Positions 13,116-20,176 of a DNA stretch of 34,401 bases are shown here, in pieces. This DNA comes from an uncultured Saprospiraceae bacterium (GTDB taxonomy: Bacteria > Bacteroidota > Bacteroidia > Chitinophagales > Saprospiraceae): NCBI GenBank assembly GCA_937974625.1, contig CALJVJ010000373.1, positions 1 to 34,401 of the forward strand, given 5' to 3'. The notes below the pieces were generated by a model. The model made no database searches. It saw only the letters and a program-made list of their open reading frames with translations, and was not told where the DNA came from. Made by a program: the position numbers and the translations under genes. The first letter of the stretch is position 1, and each line of letters begins with the position of its first letter.

Positions 13116-15626
13116 CTACAGCTCAACTATCAAACCCTCATTAGCTGGAATTTTGCCTGCACAAACGGCTTGGTGTATCTCTGCCATTTCAGCTAAACCC
13201 GCTACTTTTTTATAGGTCAACCATTTCTTTGTTTTGGCTGCTGCCTCCATCATAAAAGCGGATGTCTTTTGGTCAAAACCAGCTGGTCCCCATTCTTTTA
13301 TTCGTTTTTGAATATGTCCAGGTGCAAAGAAAAACTCACTTCTTTCGGTAATCATGCCTTTTTTAGGTTTTGGCGAAGCTTTATCCCAGTGTGTAAGACC
13401 GACATTGATACACCATTTCAGGTTATCGGCTAATGCCGTGTGTAAAGCAAGCAAAATATCACCGTTTCCAGACATATCGACGATGACCGTCGGGATGTTA
13501 GCATCAATCTCCCCAATCGCATCATAAGTAGTACTTTGGTCATAAAGGTTTAAACTTTTGACCATTACTAAATTACGGCTAGAAGTAACACCGATAACTT
13601 TTGGCGAATTTTTATCCGCTTGCAAAGCATAGCCTAAACCTGTACTTGTTTTGCTAGAGGCACTTAATATAATCACTTGTTTTGCCCCATAAAAAGCCTT
13701 ATCCTGTAAAGCATCCCAAAGGCAAAAAGAAGTCAGATGTAATGGAAAAAGTAACATTCTTTCTTTGTCCATTGATGCATGGTATCCTTTTTCATTATTG
13801 ACTCTTCGATACATATTATAGCCCGCAGGTAACTTTGACCGATGTTCCGCACCATCCACAAATCGCCCATCAGAGACTCTGGTTGGTTTCATTCTTAGAT
13901 GACTTGCTGGTGGAAAATATCCGAATAAGCGGTCACCGACAGGAATCCCTTCCGCATTTGATTCGACTACATCAGCAAAGCCCCAAACAGGAATAACGCC
14001 ATAGCCCTCTGTGTCTTCTTTACCCAATGCTGGAAAAAATTGCCAATAACCAATCATATCACCCGCCACAGCATAGGTGATATTGTTGGCAGTATAGGCG
14101 AATTTATCTACTTTGACTAATACTTCTCCGTCGCCAATAGTTAAGGTTTCGGTTGGCATTTCTGACAATCGGCCATTAAAAAACATTTTCTTATTTACCT
14201 GAAATTGTGGCTTTTTTAAAGCAGGTTGTTCTGCTGCACCCATTTCTTGAATGAATTGTTGGAGGCGCATCATGGCAGGTAATCCATTGTCTTTCATCCG
14301 TTTCAAAATAGCCATTTTTTTAGTATCTGTTCTATCTACGCTGCTTACCACTTTGCCAAAACCATCTAAACGATTATTACGCACCCATCGCCGCATTTCC
14401 TTATTTTGTGACCAAGTCATTTGATTAACCATTTGCATGGCCATCATGCGAATCCAATCGGTATCATGATTGGGAAGCGGCACTACTTGAGACATTTTAT
14501 TTTTGATTTTCTCGTCGTCAAAATTGGCTTCCAAATAGGCAATCACAGCTGCACTAAAGACAGGCTGATAGGGGCGTACCGTTTGTGGCGTAATGACATT
14601 ATCTGTAAAAATAGGCTTGATTTCTAAATTGGTAATAGCACTTGCAGAACAATCTACATGGATGTGGTTGGTTGTTGTTAGAATAGTTCCTTTATCTAAG
14701 ATTATTTTGTCTTTTTCTATGCTTTGCACTCTACCCAATCGAACGACATTTTTTATCTTTCGCAACGCTGCTAATTCCATTTGGCTAATCGTTGCTCCAT
14801 GAAACATTTGGGGACGTACATTTTTATCTATCCTAACAAAAACACCAGCGGCCTCTAAGCGGTCAAACATATCCGTGATAGAAGTAGATTGCGCAATTGC
14901 TTCAAATTGATTGGCTTGATTACCAATGGTTTGTTCGAAAAATTCAGCACCAGGCTGGGTATTTTGACGGTCTAGTAACCAAGCATCTCTAGAGACAATC
15001 CAAGTGATGTTGTCAGCGTTGACCTTATTTTCTAATAACCATAGTAGTGCGTCAATCCCAGTTTTTCCACCACCAATGACCACGAATCCTGCTGGTGGTG
15101 TTGTTACTTTGGTTAAATCATTTAAAGGCATAAAATTTACGCCATCTGCTATTGTGAAATTAGGCGTATGTGTAGATGGAACGGTCGTTTTTAAATAAGT
15201 GGCATCCACTACTTTTTTCTTGACGGTTACTTCATATTCTTCTCCTGTTACCATTGACTGAAAACGATAATCGCCTTTATAGTCACACAATGGGAAATAT
15301 TGCACTCGACCTGTAGGTAAAAAAGTATCTTTCATCACTTCATCAAAATAAGCACTTACTTCTGCCCCTGATGCTAAATCAAATAAGCCCTTGTTCAAGC
15401 CTACTTGGTCAATTCGTCCTTTACTCAATTCCTTAGAACTTACCCCATAAAATTGGGAAGGTTGGTGTAGAGTTACGAATGGATAGGCAACGTTCCAATG
15501 TCCTCCCGGTTTGGCGAATCTATCAACGATGATAATATTGGCATCTGTTTCTGTCAAAAGTACATCGGCGAAAGCCATTCCAACTGCACCACTTCCAACG
15601 ATTAGGTAATCCGCTTCTAAGGTCAT
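13116..15626 (-). CDS. Flavin-containing monooxygenase-like protein fused to a DUF2855 domain
   Basis: An 836-residue fusion. Residues 1 to about 470 form an FAD/NAD(P)-binding oxidoreductase of the flavin monooxygenase type: FAD motif G11-S-G-A-V-G16, GGHW at 41-44, NAD(P) motif G185-G-G-K-T-G190, and a later Rossmann return (HIHVDCSASA). Residues about 478-836 match DUF2855, a family related to medium-chain dehydrogenase/reductases: MFFNGRLSEMP, FAYTANNITYAVAGD, YWQFFPAL, IPVWGFADVV, HLTSFCLWD, ILSASSKTSTGLG. No stop or frameshift separates the halves. No signal peptide; cytosolic. This suggests that one substrate is handled in two redox steps, but the reaction is unknown. It lies 170 bp downstream of the Crp-like gene in the same direction, across a long hairpin. 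Confidence 0.8.
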   Translation of the reverse strand: MTLEADYLIVGSGAVGMAFADVLLTETDANIIIVDRFAKPGGHWNVAYPFVTLHQPSQFYGVSSKELSKGRIDQVGLNKGLFDLASGAEVSAYFDEVMKDTFLPTGRVQYFPLCDYKGDYRFQSMVTGEEYEVTVKKKVVDATYLKTTVPSTHTPNFTIADGVNFMPLNDLTKVTTPPAGFVVIGGGKTGIDALLWLLENKVNADNITWIVSRDAWLLDRQNTQPGAEFFEQTIGNQANQFEAIAQSTSITDMFDRLEAAGVFVRIDKNVRPQMFHGATISQMELAALRKIKNVVRLGRVQSIEKDKIILDKGTILTTTNHIHVDCSASAITNLEIKPIFTDNVITPQTVRPYQPVFSAAVIAYLEANFDDEKIKNKMSQVVPLPNHDTDWIRMMAMQMVNQMTWSQNKEMRRWVRNNRLDGFGKVVSSVDRTDTKKMAILKRMKDNGLPAMMRLQQFIQEMGAAEQPALKKPQFQVNKKMFFNGRLSEMPTETLTIGDGEVLVKVDKFAYTANNITYAVAGDMIGYWQFFPALGKEDTEGYGVIPVWGFADVVESNAEGIPVGDRLFGYFPPASHLRMKPTRVSDGRFVDGAEHRSKLPAGYNMYRRVNNEKGYHASMDKERMLLFPLHLTSFCLWDALQDKAFYGAKQVIILSASSKTSTGLGYALQADKNSPKVIGVTSSRNLVMVKSLNLYDQSTTYDAIGEIDANIPTVIVDMSGNGDILLALHTALADNLKWCINVGLTHWDKASPKPKKGMITERSEFFFAPGHIQKRIKEWGPAGFDQKTSAFMMEAAAKTKKWLTYKKVAGLAEMAEIHQAVCAGKIPANEGLIVEL

Positions 15627-15727
15627 TTGCTGTTTATTTAAAAATGAGGAGATTGATTTTTCTATATGCTAGGACAAAGTAACGACGATTATGTTTTCAA
15701 AACCTTGATGTAGGTTAAGAAACTGGA

Positions 15728-15788
15728 GGGAGGAGACATTTCAATGATTTATAGTTGAAAAGTATAAATCATTGAAGTGTTTTCTCCC
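15728..15788 (+). repeat. 26-bp hairpin, pairing intact only in plus-strand RNA
   Basis: Arms 15728-15753 and 15763-15788 with a 9-nt loop. The three non-Watson-Crick positions are G-U in plus-strand RNA but C-A mismatches in minus-strand RNA. Both flanking genes are on the minus strand, so selection, if any, acts on an unknown plus transcript or on DNA. No T-run follows the right arm. Confidence 0.55.
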
Positions 15789-15796
15789 TGCACGGT

Positions 15797-16384
15797 TTAA
15801 TTGGAGGCCAATTGCTTCCGAATACGACTTAGAGATTCTGGTTTGATACCAAGGTAAGAGGCAATGTGTTTGAGCGGAATTTTTTGTAATAATTCGGGAC
15901 TTCTATTGATTAAATCTAGATACCTTTCTTTTGCAGACATTGTGAGTAGCGCAATTTCTCGTTCTTCTTTACGACGATAAATTCTTTCTGCATTGAGTCG
16001 TCCAATACGCTCTGCAGTTTTGTAGGAGTCACAAAGGGTATTTAAGTCAGCATAGCTAATGGAAATAATAGTGGTAGCACTCACCGCTTGAATGGCCATT
16101 AAAGAAGGTCTTTTAGTTAAAAAGGAATAGTAGGCACTGACAAAATCATTCGGAAACATAAAGGCTACAGAAATTTCTTCCCCTTCTTTATTATTATAAA
16201 AACCTCTACAGGTTCCTTTGGCAATGATAGATAAGTAGTTTTCGACTTGTCCGTTTCGACATAAAAAAGCACCTTTTTTGAAAGTCCTTTCTTTTAAACA
16301 ATTTCTGGTTGCAGCCCATTCTTCTTCGTTAAAAGGAGCAAATTGGTTAAAAGCATTTTTTAGTATATCGAATTTGTCGGACAT
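15797..16384 (-). CDS. Crp/Fnr-family transcriptional regulator
   Basis: A 195-residue regulator with an N-terminal cyclic-nucleotide-binding-like beta roll (about 20-120, with KGAFLCRNGQVENYLSIIAKG) and a C-terminal HTH (about 160-193, LKHIASYLGIKPESLSRIRKQ). This layout is typical of Bacteroidota Crp-like proteins whose binding pocket often lacks the residues needed for cAMP. There are no Fe-S cysteines arranged as in FNR. The start is 4 bp after the stop of the methyltransferase gene, so the two are co-transcribed, and the regulator may control the cluster and the monooxygenase-DUF2855 gene downstream. Confidence 0.88.
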   Translation of the reverse strand: MSDKFDILKNAFNQFAPFNEEEWAATRNCLKERTFKKGAFLCRNGQVENYLSIIAKGTCRGFYNNKEGEEISVAFMFPNDFVSAYYSFLTKRPSLMAIQAVSATTIISISYADLNTLCDSYKTAERIGRLNAERIYRRKEEREIALLTMSAKERYLDLINRSPELLQKIPLKHIASYLGIKPESLSRIRKQLASN

Positions 16385-16388
16385 AATA

Positions 16389-17168
16389 TTATTTCGATTT
16401 TGGATACCCTAATAAATAGAGATTCACCATTGGACCGCTTTTAACTTCACCAATTTCCCATTCAAAACTATCACTATTATTCAGTCGTTTGGTCATGTCG
16501 GTCATTTCTTCCACAGAATAGGTTCGTAAAACAGACACCAATCCATCCCACCAAACAAAAACAGGTACGATAGGAATTAAATAAGTAAAGAGCAATCGCC
16601 CTAGAGAAAACGGACGAATAAATGGCGTAACCAATAGCACATTGATAGGGGAGAAGAAGAATTGTATTAAATGAGCTATAGACCGTTTTTGTCCTTCAAA
16701 AATACCGATGACCGATTGATTATCTACCGCATTTTGCAAAATCTGCTGTGCGTATTCGGGTTTGAAGTGATGGAAAGATAAAAATTGGGTACGAAATCCT
16801 TTTAAATGCTCAGGCACTTGTAAAGCATTGACGCTTTCTTTTTCAAAAGAAAAATAAGCACCTTCTTTTTGCACCATTTTTTCAAAGGCCGCGTGATTTG
16901 GAAAGTAATCGGTTAACTTAACTTGGATATCTGGATATGTTGTTTTTAAATGATTGACCAATTTTAACCAAGCTCCACCTCCTCCTGAGGCCAAATCTAT
17001 CACCTGCGAGCCACCACTTTTATCCAAGCCTTTTTGCAAAATAGGAACCGACCCTTTGAACATATCAAATTGATTGGTCACGAACTGCAAAAAGTCCGTC
17101 ATGTAATTACGGATATTTTTAGGAAACCATTGTTGGTCTTCGAATTCGAATAAGTGGAAACGGGGCAT
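16389..17168 (-). CDS. SAM-dependent methyltransferase-like protein with a hydrophobic C-terminal region
   Basis: A 259-residue protein. SAM-binding motif I is visible at about 57-68 (VIDLASGGGGAW), followed by the expected acidic end of strand 2 (VKLTDYFPN) and a motif near FLSFHHF resembling the LxxLHH post-III region. The segment about 165-215 is unusually hydrophobic (QFFFSPINVLLVTPFIRP, LLFTYLIPIVPVFVWW), suggesting one or two membrane-embedded helices or a lipid-binding surface, so a membrane-associated or lipophilic acceptor is plausible. The neighbours are an EamA transporter upstream (37 bp) and the Crp-like gene downstream (4 bp). The acceptor is unknown. Confidence 0.7.
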   Translation of the reverse strand: MPRFHLFEFEDQQWFPKNIRNYMTDFLQFVTNQFDMFKGSVPILQKGLDKSGGSQVIDLASGGGGAWLKLVNHLKTTYPDIQVKLTDYFPNHAAFEKMVQKEGAYFSFEKESVNALQVPEHLKGFRTQFLSFHHFKPEYAQQILQNAVDNQSVIGIFEGQKRSIAHLIQFFFSPINVLLVTPFIRPFSLGRLLFTYLIPIVPVFVWWDGLVSVLRTYSVEEMTDMTKRLNNSDSFEWEIGEVKSGPMVNLYLLGYPKSK

Positions 17169-17205
17169 ATTATAAGATTTAAAGGAAGCAGAAGGATAAA
17201 AATTA

Positions 17206-18102
17206 TCATTTCAATACCTCTTTGTCCGCGTTGTTTTTCTGTAAAAAGGGATAAATGAACACGGAAGCCAAAATTATCAAAACTCCTAAATAAAAAGTAG
17301 GCGTTAATTCCTTATTTTCTTTTAGAATAAAAATTGCTAAGATGATTCCATACACAGGTTCTAAGTTGTAGGTCAAACTAGAAGCAAATGCGGAAATATG
17401 TTTTAAGGCACGTAAATTTAAAACCAAAGCTAAAGTAGTACAAGCTAAAGCTAAAATTAATAAATAGACCCAATCATTAGCAGTTGGCATAAAATTGATG
17501 TCTGGATTCCAGTAGAAATAAAATGGCAAGAGTAGACTAATAAATACCCAAGCACTTGACATTTCTATAAAAGTTAGGGAAGGAGTGTCTAAATCGTTGA
17601 TTCGTATTTTATTTAGAATGGAAAAAATAGCAATCAAAACGGTTGAGAATAAGCCTATCCAAACGCCGATTATCATGTCTACTTCCAAACTTTGGACAAT
17701 TAATGCCATTCCAGGAATGACTAACATTCCTAAACCTAATTCATACCATCTAAATTTTTTTTTGGTCATTAGGGGTTCCAAAATAGAAGTAAAAAAGGAA
17801 CAGGTAGCATAACAAACGAGTGCTATGGAAGCGTTGGCATACTTAATAGCGGCAAAAAAAGTAATCCAATGTAAGCCAATCAAAATCCCAATACCTATAT
17901 ATTCCCATAATAATTTCCTAGGTATACCTTTTAAGGTTTGCCCAAATCGTATCAAAAAAAGTAAACTAATACTTGTAATAAGTACTCGCCACCATACCAA
18001 AACAGTAGCCGATAAAGAAATTAAATCTCCAAGAATAGCAGTAAAACCATATAGAAATACAGCTATATGCAATTCAAAAAAAGCTCTTCTAGTAGGGTTC
18101 AT
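17206..18102 (-). CDS. EamA/DMT-superfamily transporter
   Basis: A 298-residue inner-membrane protein with ten hydrophobic segments in the two-repeat pattern of the drug/metabolite transporter superfamily. Each half is EamA-like (LHIAVFLYGFTAILGDL at the start of repeat 1; SILNKIRINDL before repeat 2; a terminal helix ILASVFIYPFLQ). The basic tail (QKNNADKEVLK) should be cytoplasmic. Members export amino acids, nucleobases or other small metabolites; the substrate cannot be predicted. First gene of the minus-strand cluster with the methyltransferase and Crp-like regulator. Confidence 0.85.
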   Translation of the reverse strand: MNPTRRAFFELHIAVFLYGFTAILGDLISLSATVLVWWRVLITSISLLFLIRFGQTLKGIPRKLLWEYIGIGILIGLHWITFFAAIKYANASIALVCYATCSFFTSILEPLMTKKKFRWYELGLGMLVIPGMALIVQSLEVDMIIGVWIGLFSTVLIAIFSILNKIRINDLDTPSLTFIEMSSAWVFISLLLPFYFYWNPDINFMPTANDWVYLLILALACTTLALVLNLRALKHISAFASSLTYNLEPVYGIILAIFILKENKELTPTFYLGVLIILASVFIYPFLQKNNADKEVLK

Positions 18103-18134
18103 TTATAATTTTCAATTTTCAGTTCACAATTTTC

Positions 18135-18167
18135 AACCTGCCCGACTAGTCGTCAGGCTGGCGGGTT
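18135..18167. repeat. REP-like GC-rich palindrome
   Basis: AACCTGCC (18135-18142) pairs with GGCGGGTT (18160-18167, one G-U), enclosing the 10-bp palindrome CGACTAGTCG (18143-18152). It is far richer in G+C than its surroundings and lies in the spacer between divergent genes, resembling the repetitive palindromes scattered in many Bacteroidota genomes. Confidence 0.5.
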
Positions 18168-18231
18168 TTCAAATAGGGAAGAGGAAACAGGTTATCACTT
18201 GACCACCATACTGTTCTTTTGCTAAGAAACC

Positions 18232-18335
18232 ATGAAAAATAAGTTGGTCATCTTGTTTTAGCTTTCTTTTTCGCTATGCTGTTTAGAAAAAGAAAGCTAA
18301 GGCAGGATGTTAAAGAACCAACGTGTTTTTTCATC
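18232..18335 (+). repeat. Dispersed hairpin repeat, copy 2
   Basis: Arms 18249-18272 and 18286-18309 form a continuous 24-bp helix in plus-strand RNA with three G-U pairs. Outer segments also pair: GTTGGT (18243-18248) with ACCAAC (18317-18322), and ATGAAAAA (18232-18239) with TTTTTCAT (18327-18334). The element aligns with the reverse complement of 4396-4508. One pair is C-G here and U-A in copy 1, a compensatory change that supports a maintained stem. No coding capacity. The rest of the 18103-18476 spacer holds the REP-like palindrome and a promoter. Confidence 0.7.
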
Positions 18336-18395
18336 ATCATTTAAAATTGTGGATAACTTAAGGGCGTAAAAAACGACATTTTTATGGGAATTCCC

Positions 18396-18403
18396 TAAAT
18401 TTG
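18396..18403 (+). promoter_or_regulatory. -7 box upstream of peroxiredoxin
   Basis: Exact TAnnTTTG match (TAAATTTG), followed by CG as is frequent in this lineage. No good -33 box at the ideal distance. It lies 73 bp before the peroxiredoxin start. Confidence 0.4.
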
Positions 18404-18476
18404 CGAAGCTTGATAGAAAAGAATAGGAATTTCCTTAAAAATCGAGTAAATTTATCATCCTTAAAACAAAATAAAC

Positions 18477-18947
18477 ATGGCATTAAGTGTAGGCGATAAA
18501 GCACCCAATTTTAAGTTGTATAATTCTGATAAAGCAGAAGTATCATTAAAAGACTTTAAAGGTCAGAATGTAGTGCTTTTATTTTTTCCATTAGCATTCA
18601 CAGGCGTATGTACGACTGAATTATGTACGATGAGAGACAATATTGCCGATTACAAAGGTTTAGATGCTCAGATTGTAGCAGTTTCGGTAGATTCGTTATT
18701 TACTTTAGATAAATTTAAAACGGAGCAAAAATTGAACTTTCCACTATTGTCAGACTTTAATAAGAAAGTATCTAAAAAATATGATACTATTTACAAAGAT
18801 TTCGTCTTAGGAATGAAAGGAGTTTCTAAGCGTTCTGCTTTTGTAATTGATAAAAAGGGAATTATTCAATACGCAGAAGTGTTAGATAGTGCAGGCGATT
18901 TGCCTAATTTCGAAGCAGTAAAAGCTGCTTTAGCTAATTTGAATTAA
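18477..18947 (+). CDS. Peroxiredoxin (AhpE/Bcp-type redoxin)
   Basis: A 156-residue thiol peroxidase. The active-site motif PLAFTGVC places the peroxidatic cysteine at C45 (Pxxx(T/S)xxC pattern), and C50 five residues later (CTTELC) could act as the resolving cysteine, as in atypical 2-Cys Bcp/PrxQ enzymes. The ending, with LPNFEAV, is closer to AhpE-like proteins. No signal peptide, so it acts in the cytosol, reducing hydrogen peroxide or organic hydroperoxides with thioredoxin-type donors. The full domain is present at normal length. Followed after 88 bp by the ClpS gene, possibly in one transcript. Confidence 0.92.
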   Translation: MALSVGDKAPNFKLYNSDKAEVSLKDFKGQNVVLLFFPLAFTGVCTTELCTMRDNIADYKGLDAQIVAVSVDSLFTLDKFKTEQKLNFPLLSDFNKKVSKKYDTIYKDFVLGMKGVSKRSAFVIDKKGIIQYAEVLDSAGDLPNFEAVKAALANLN

Positions 18948-19035
18948 TAAATAATTGATTGGTTATAAACAGATAGCACATTTTTTGTAGGTATCTAGTA
19001 ATAACCAATAACTCAAATTTATAATACCCAATACC

Positions 19036-19332
19036 ATGACTAAGTATAGTACTACGGTAGAAGAAGATGTGGCGGTGGAGGAGATAGAAGATGTGGCAGT
19101 AGGAATGCCTTCCCTTCTAGTTGTTTATAATGATGATGAGAATACCTTTGATTGGGTGATTCAATGCTTCATGGATGTCTTAAAATATTCTAGCCAACAA
19201 GCAGAACAGTTGGCGATGATGATTCATTTTAAAGGAAAGGCAACTGTAAAAACAGCACCTAAACCAGAACTTCGACCTAAGAAAGAAGCTTTAATTGACA
19301 AAGGGCTTTCTGCGGTTATTGAAGATTTGTAG
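19036..19332 (+). CDS. clpS: ATP-dependent Clp protease adaptor ClpS
   Basis: A 98-residue protein. After an acidic flexible N-terminus (about 1-25) comes the ClpS core: VVYNDDENTFDWV with the N32-D33-D34 segment that binds N-degron N-termini, a helix with MDVLKYSSQQAEQLAM, then H64 and FKGKATV. ClpS delivers N-end-rule substrates to ClpAP-type (in this phylum ClpC/ClpA) chaperones. The core motifs are complete. Terminator at 19409-19447. Confidence 0.9.
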   Translation: MTKYSTTVEEDVAVEEIEDVAVGMPSLLVVYNDDENTFDWVIQCFMDVLKYSSQQAEQLAMMIHFKGKATVKTAPKPELRPKKEALIDKGLSAVIEDL

Positions 19333-19408
19333 ATAATTAGTAAATTAGTTTTTAAACTGGTTTATTTTCTTTGGATGTTATTTAACGTCCATTAGATGGC
19401 ATTGCACT

Positions 19409-19447
19409 AAAATAGTGCTACTGATTTCGCATCGGTAGCACTATTTT
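19409..19447 (+). terminator. Intrinsic terminator after clpS
   Basis: A 17-bp stem (19409-19425 with 19431-19447) with a 5-nt loop; the single non-canonical pair is U-G in plus-strand RNA, matching transcription from clpS. A T-run follows. Confidence 0.8.
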
Positions 19448-19728
19448 TTATTCTGTTCTATCTCATCCGTCGAAAAAGACTATTTTTCTTTATAAAGAGG
19501 CTGTATGTCATTAATAATTTTTGGTAAAAATCAACTAAAAAACTAAGATGCAAACCCTAAAGTGTTAAAATTTACCCTTTTTTTGAATAATTTTTGACAA
19601 AAAACAAGGTTGAAAAATAACTTTATTTTCACAAATGTATATTTTTATTTCAAGTTAAATAATTGATAATCAGAATATTAAAATTTTTAGTGTGTAATCA
19701 ATTTATTCACAATAACCCATTTTTGTAT

Positions 19729-19759
19729 TTTAAATAGGCTTGCTTTGCCCATATCTTTG
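19729..19759 (+). promoter_or_regulatory. Promoter of the candidate non-coding RNA
   Basis: Perfect -7 box TATCTTTG (19752-19759), preceded at 19 nt by TTTA (19729-19732, 3 of 4 of the -33 box). Transcription would begin near 19766. The bases from 19448 up to here are AT-rich with nothing else recognised. Confidence 0.55.
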
Positions 19760-19820
19760 TAGTGTATTAAGGAATTAATCAAAAGAATTAATACAAAAGC
19801 TAATTAAAAGAATTAGCTAA

Positions 19821-19846
19821 TAATTTTAGGATATGTTCATGGGATT
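19821..19846 (+). repeat. Motif copy 1 (GGATATGTTCATGGGATT)
   Basis: The last 18 nt (19829-19846) are identical to 20068-20085, and the preceding TAATTTT is also shared apart from one inserted A. A hairpin follows directly. Confidence 0.8.
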
Positions 19847-20060
19847 TGAATTTAACAAGGCACTCTTTAGTGGGATTTAGAATGCCTTGTTAAAATTCAT
19901 ACTTTGAAAGAAAGATTTGCAGCGAACTAAAATTATAGAACTAGATAAAAATTTTACTTTATATATAAATAAGCGAACCCGAAGGGTGAATGTTTGAGAA
20001 ACATTCAAGCGAATGAACCGCAAAGCGGACGGGAAGCAACCAAATAGAAAACTAAAGAAT

Positions 20061-20085
20061 TAATTTTGGATATGTTCATGGGATT
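20061..20085 (+). repeat. Motif copy 2 (GGATATGTTCATGGGATT)
   Basis: Second copy of the motif, 239 bp downstream of the first, again preceded by GAATTA and TAATTTT; it lies 16 nt before the terminator hairpin. Confidence 0.8.
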
Positions 20086-20101
20086 ATAATTTGTTGAAAT
20101 G

Positions 20102-20129
20102 GAGCTGCCGCTGGCAGCTCTTTTTTTTT
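20102..20129 (+). terminator. Strong intrinsic terminator
   Basis: GAGCTGCC (20102-20109) pairs perfectly with GGCAGCTC (20113-20120) around a GCT loop, followed by nine T. It ends 47 bp before the sulfatase start and belongs to the upstream non-coding transcript. Confidence 0.85.
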
Positions 20130-20176
20130 GCCTTATTTTTCGATTCAAATAATGATAAAGATTAATACAAAACGAT

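Larger units (their letters stand above)
19766..20129 (+). ncRNA. Candidate structured non-coding RNA (about 360 nt), unknown family
   Basis: The transcript is bounded by a perfect -7 box and a strong terminator and has no plausible ORF. In order: a small hairpin (AGCTAATT pairing with AATTAGCT); motif copy 1 (19829-19846); a 15-bp hairpin with one bulged A (19848-19862 with 19883-19898), whose loop repeats TGGGATTT; an AT-rich linker; a compact cluster at about 19977-20036 with CCCGAAGGG, a 9-bp TGAATGTTT stem and CCGCAAAGCGG, possibly closed by CCCG/CGGG into a three-way junction; motif copy 2 (20068-20085); and the terminator. It does not look like RNase P RNA, tmRNA or SRP RNA. It could instead be two tandem small RNAs or a leader of the sulfatase gene, but the terminator precedes that gene. 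Confidence 0.5.
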
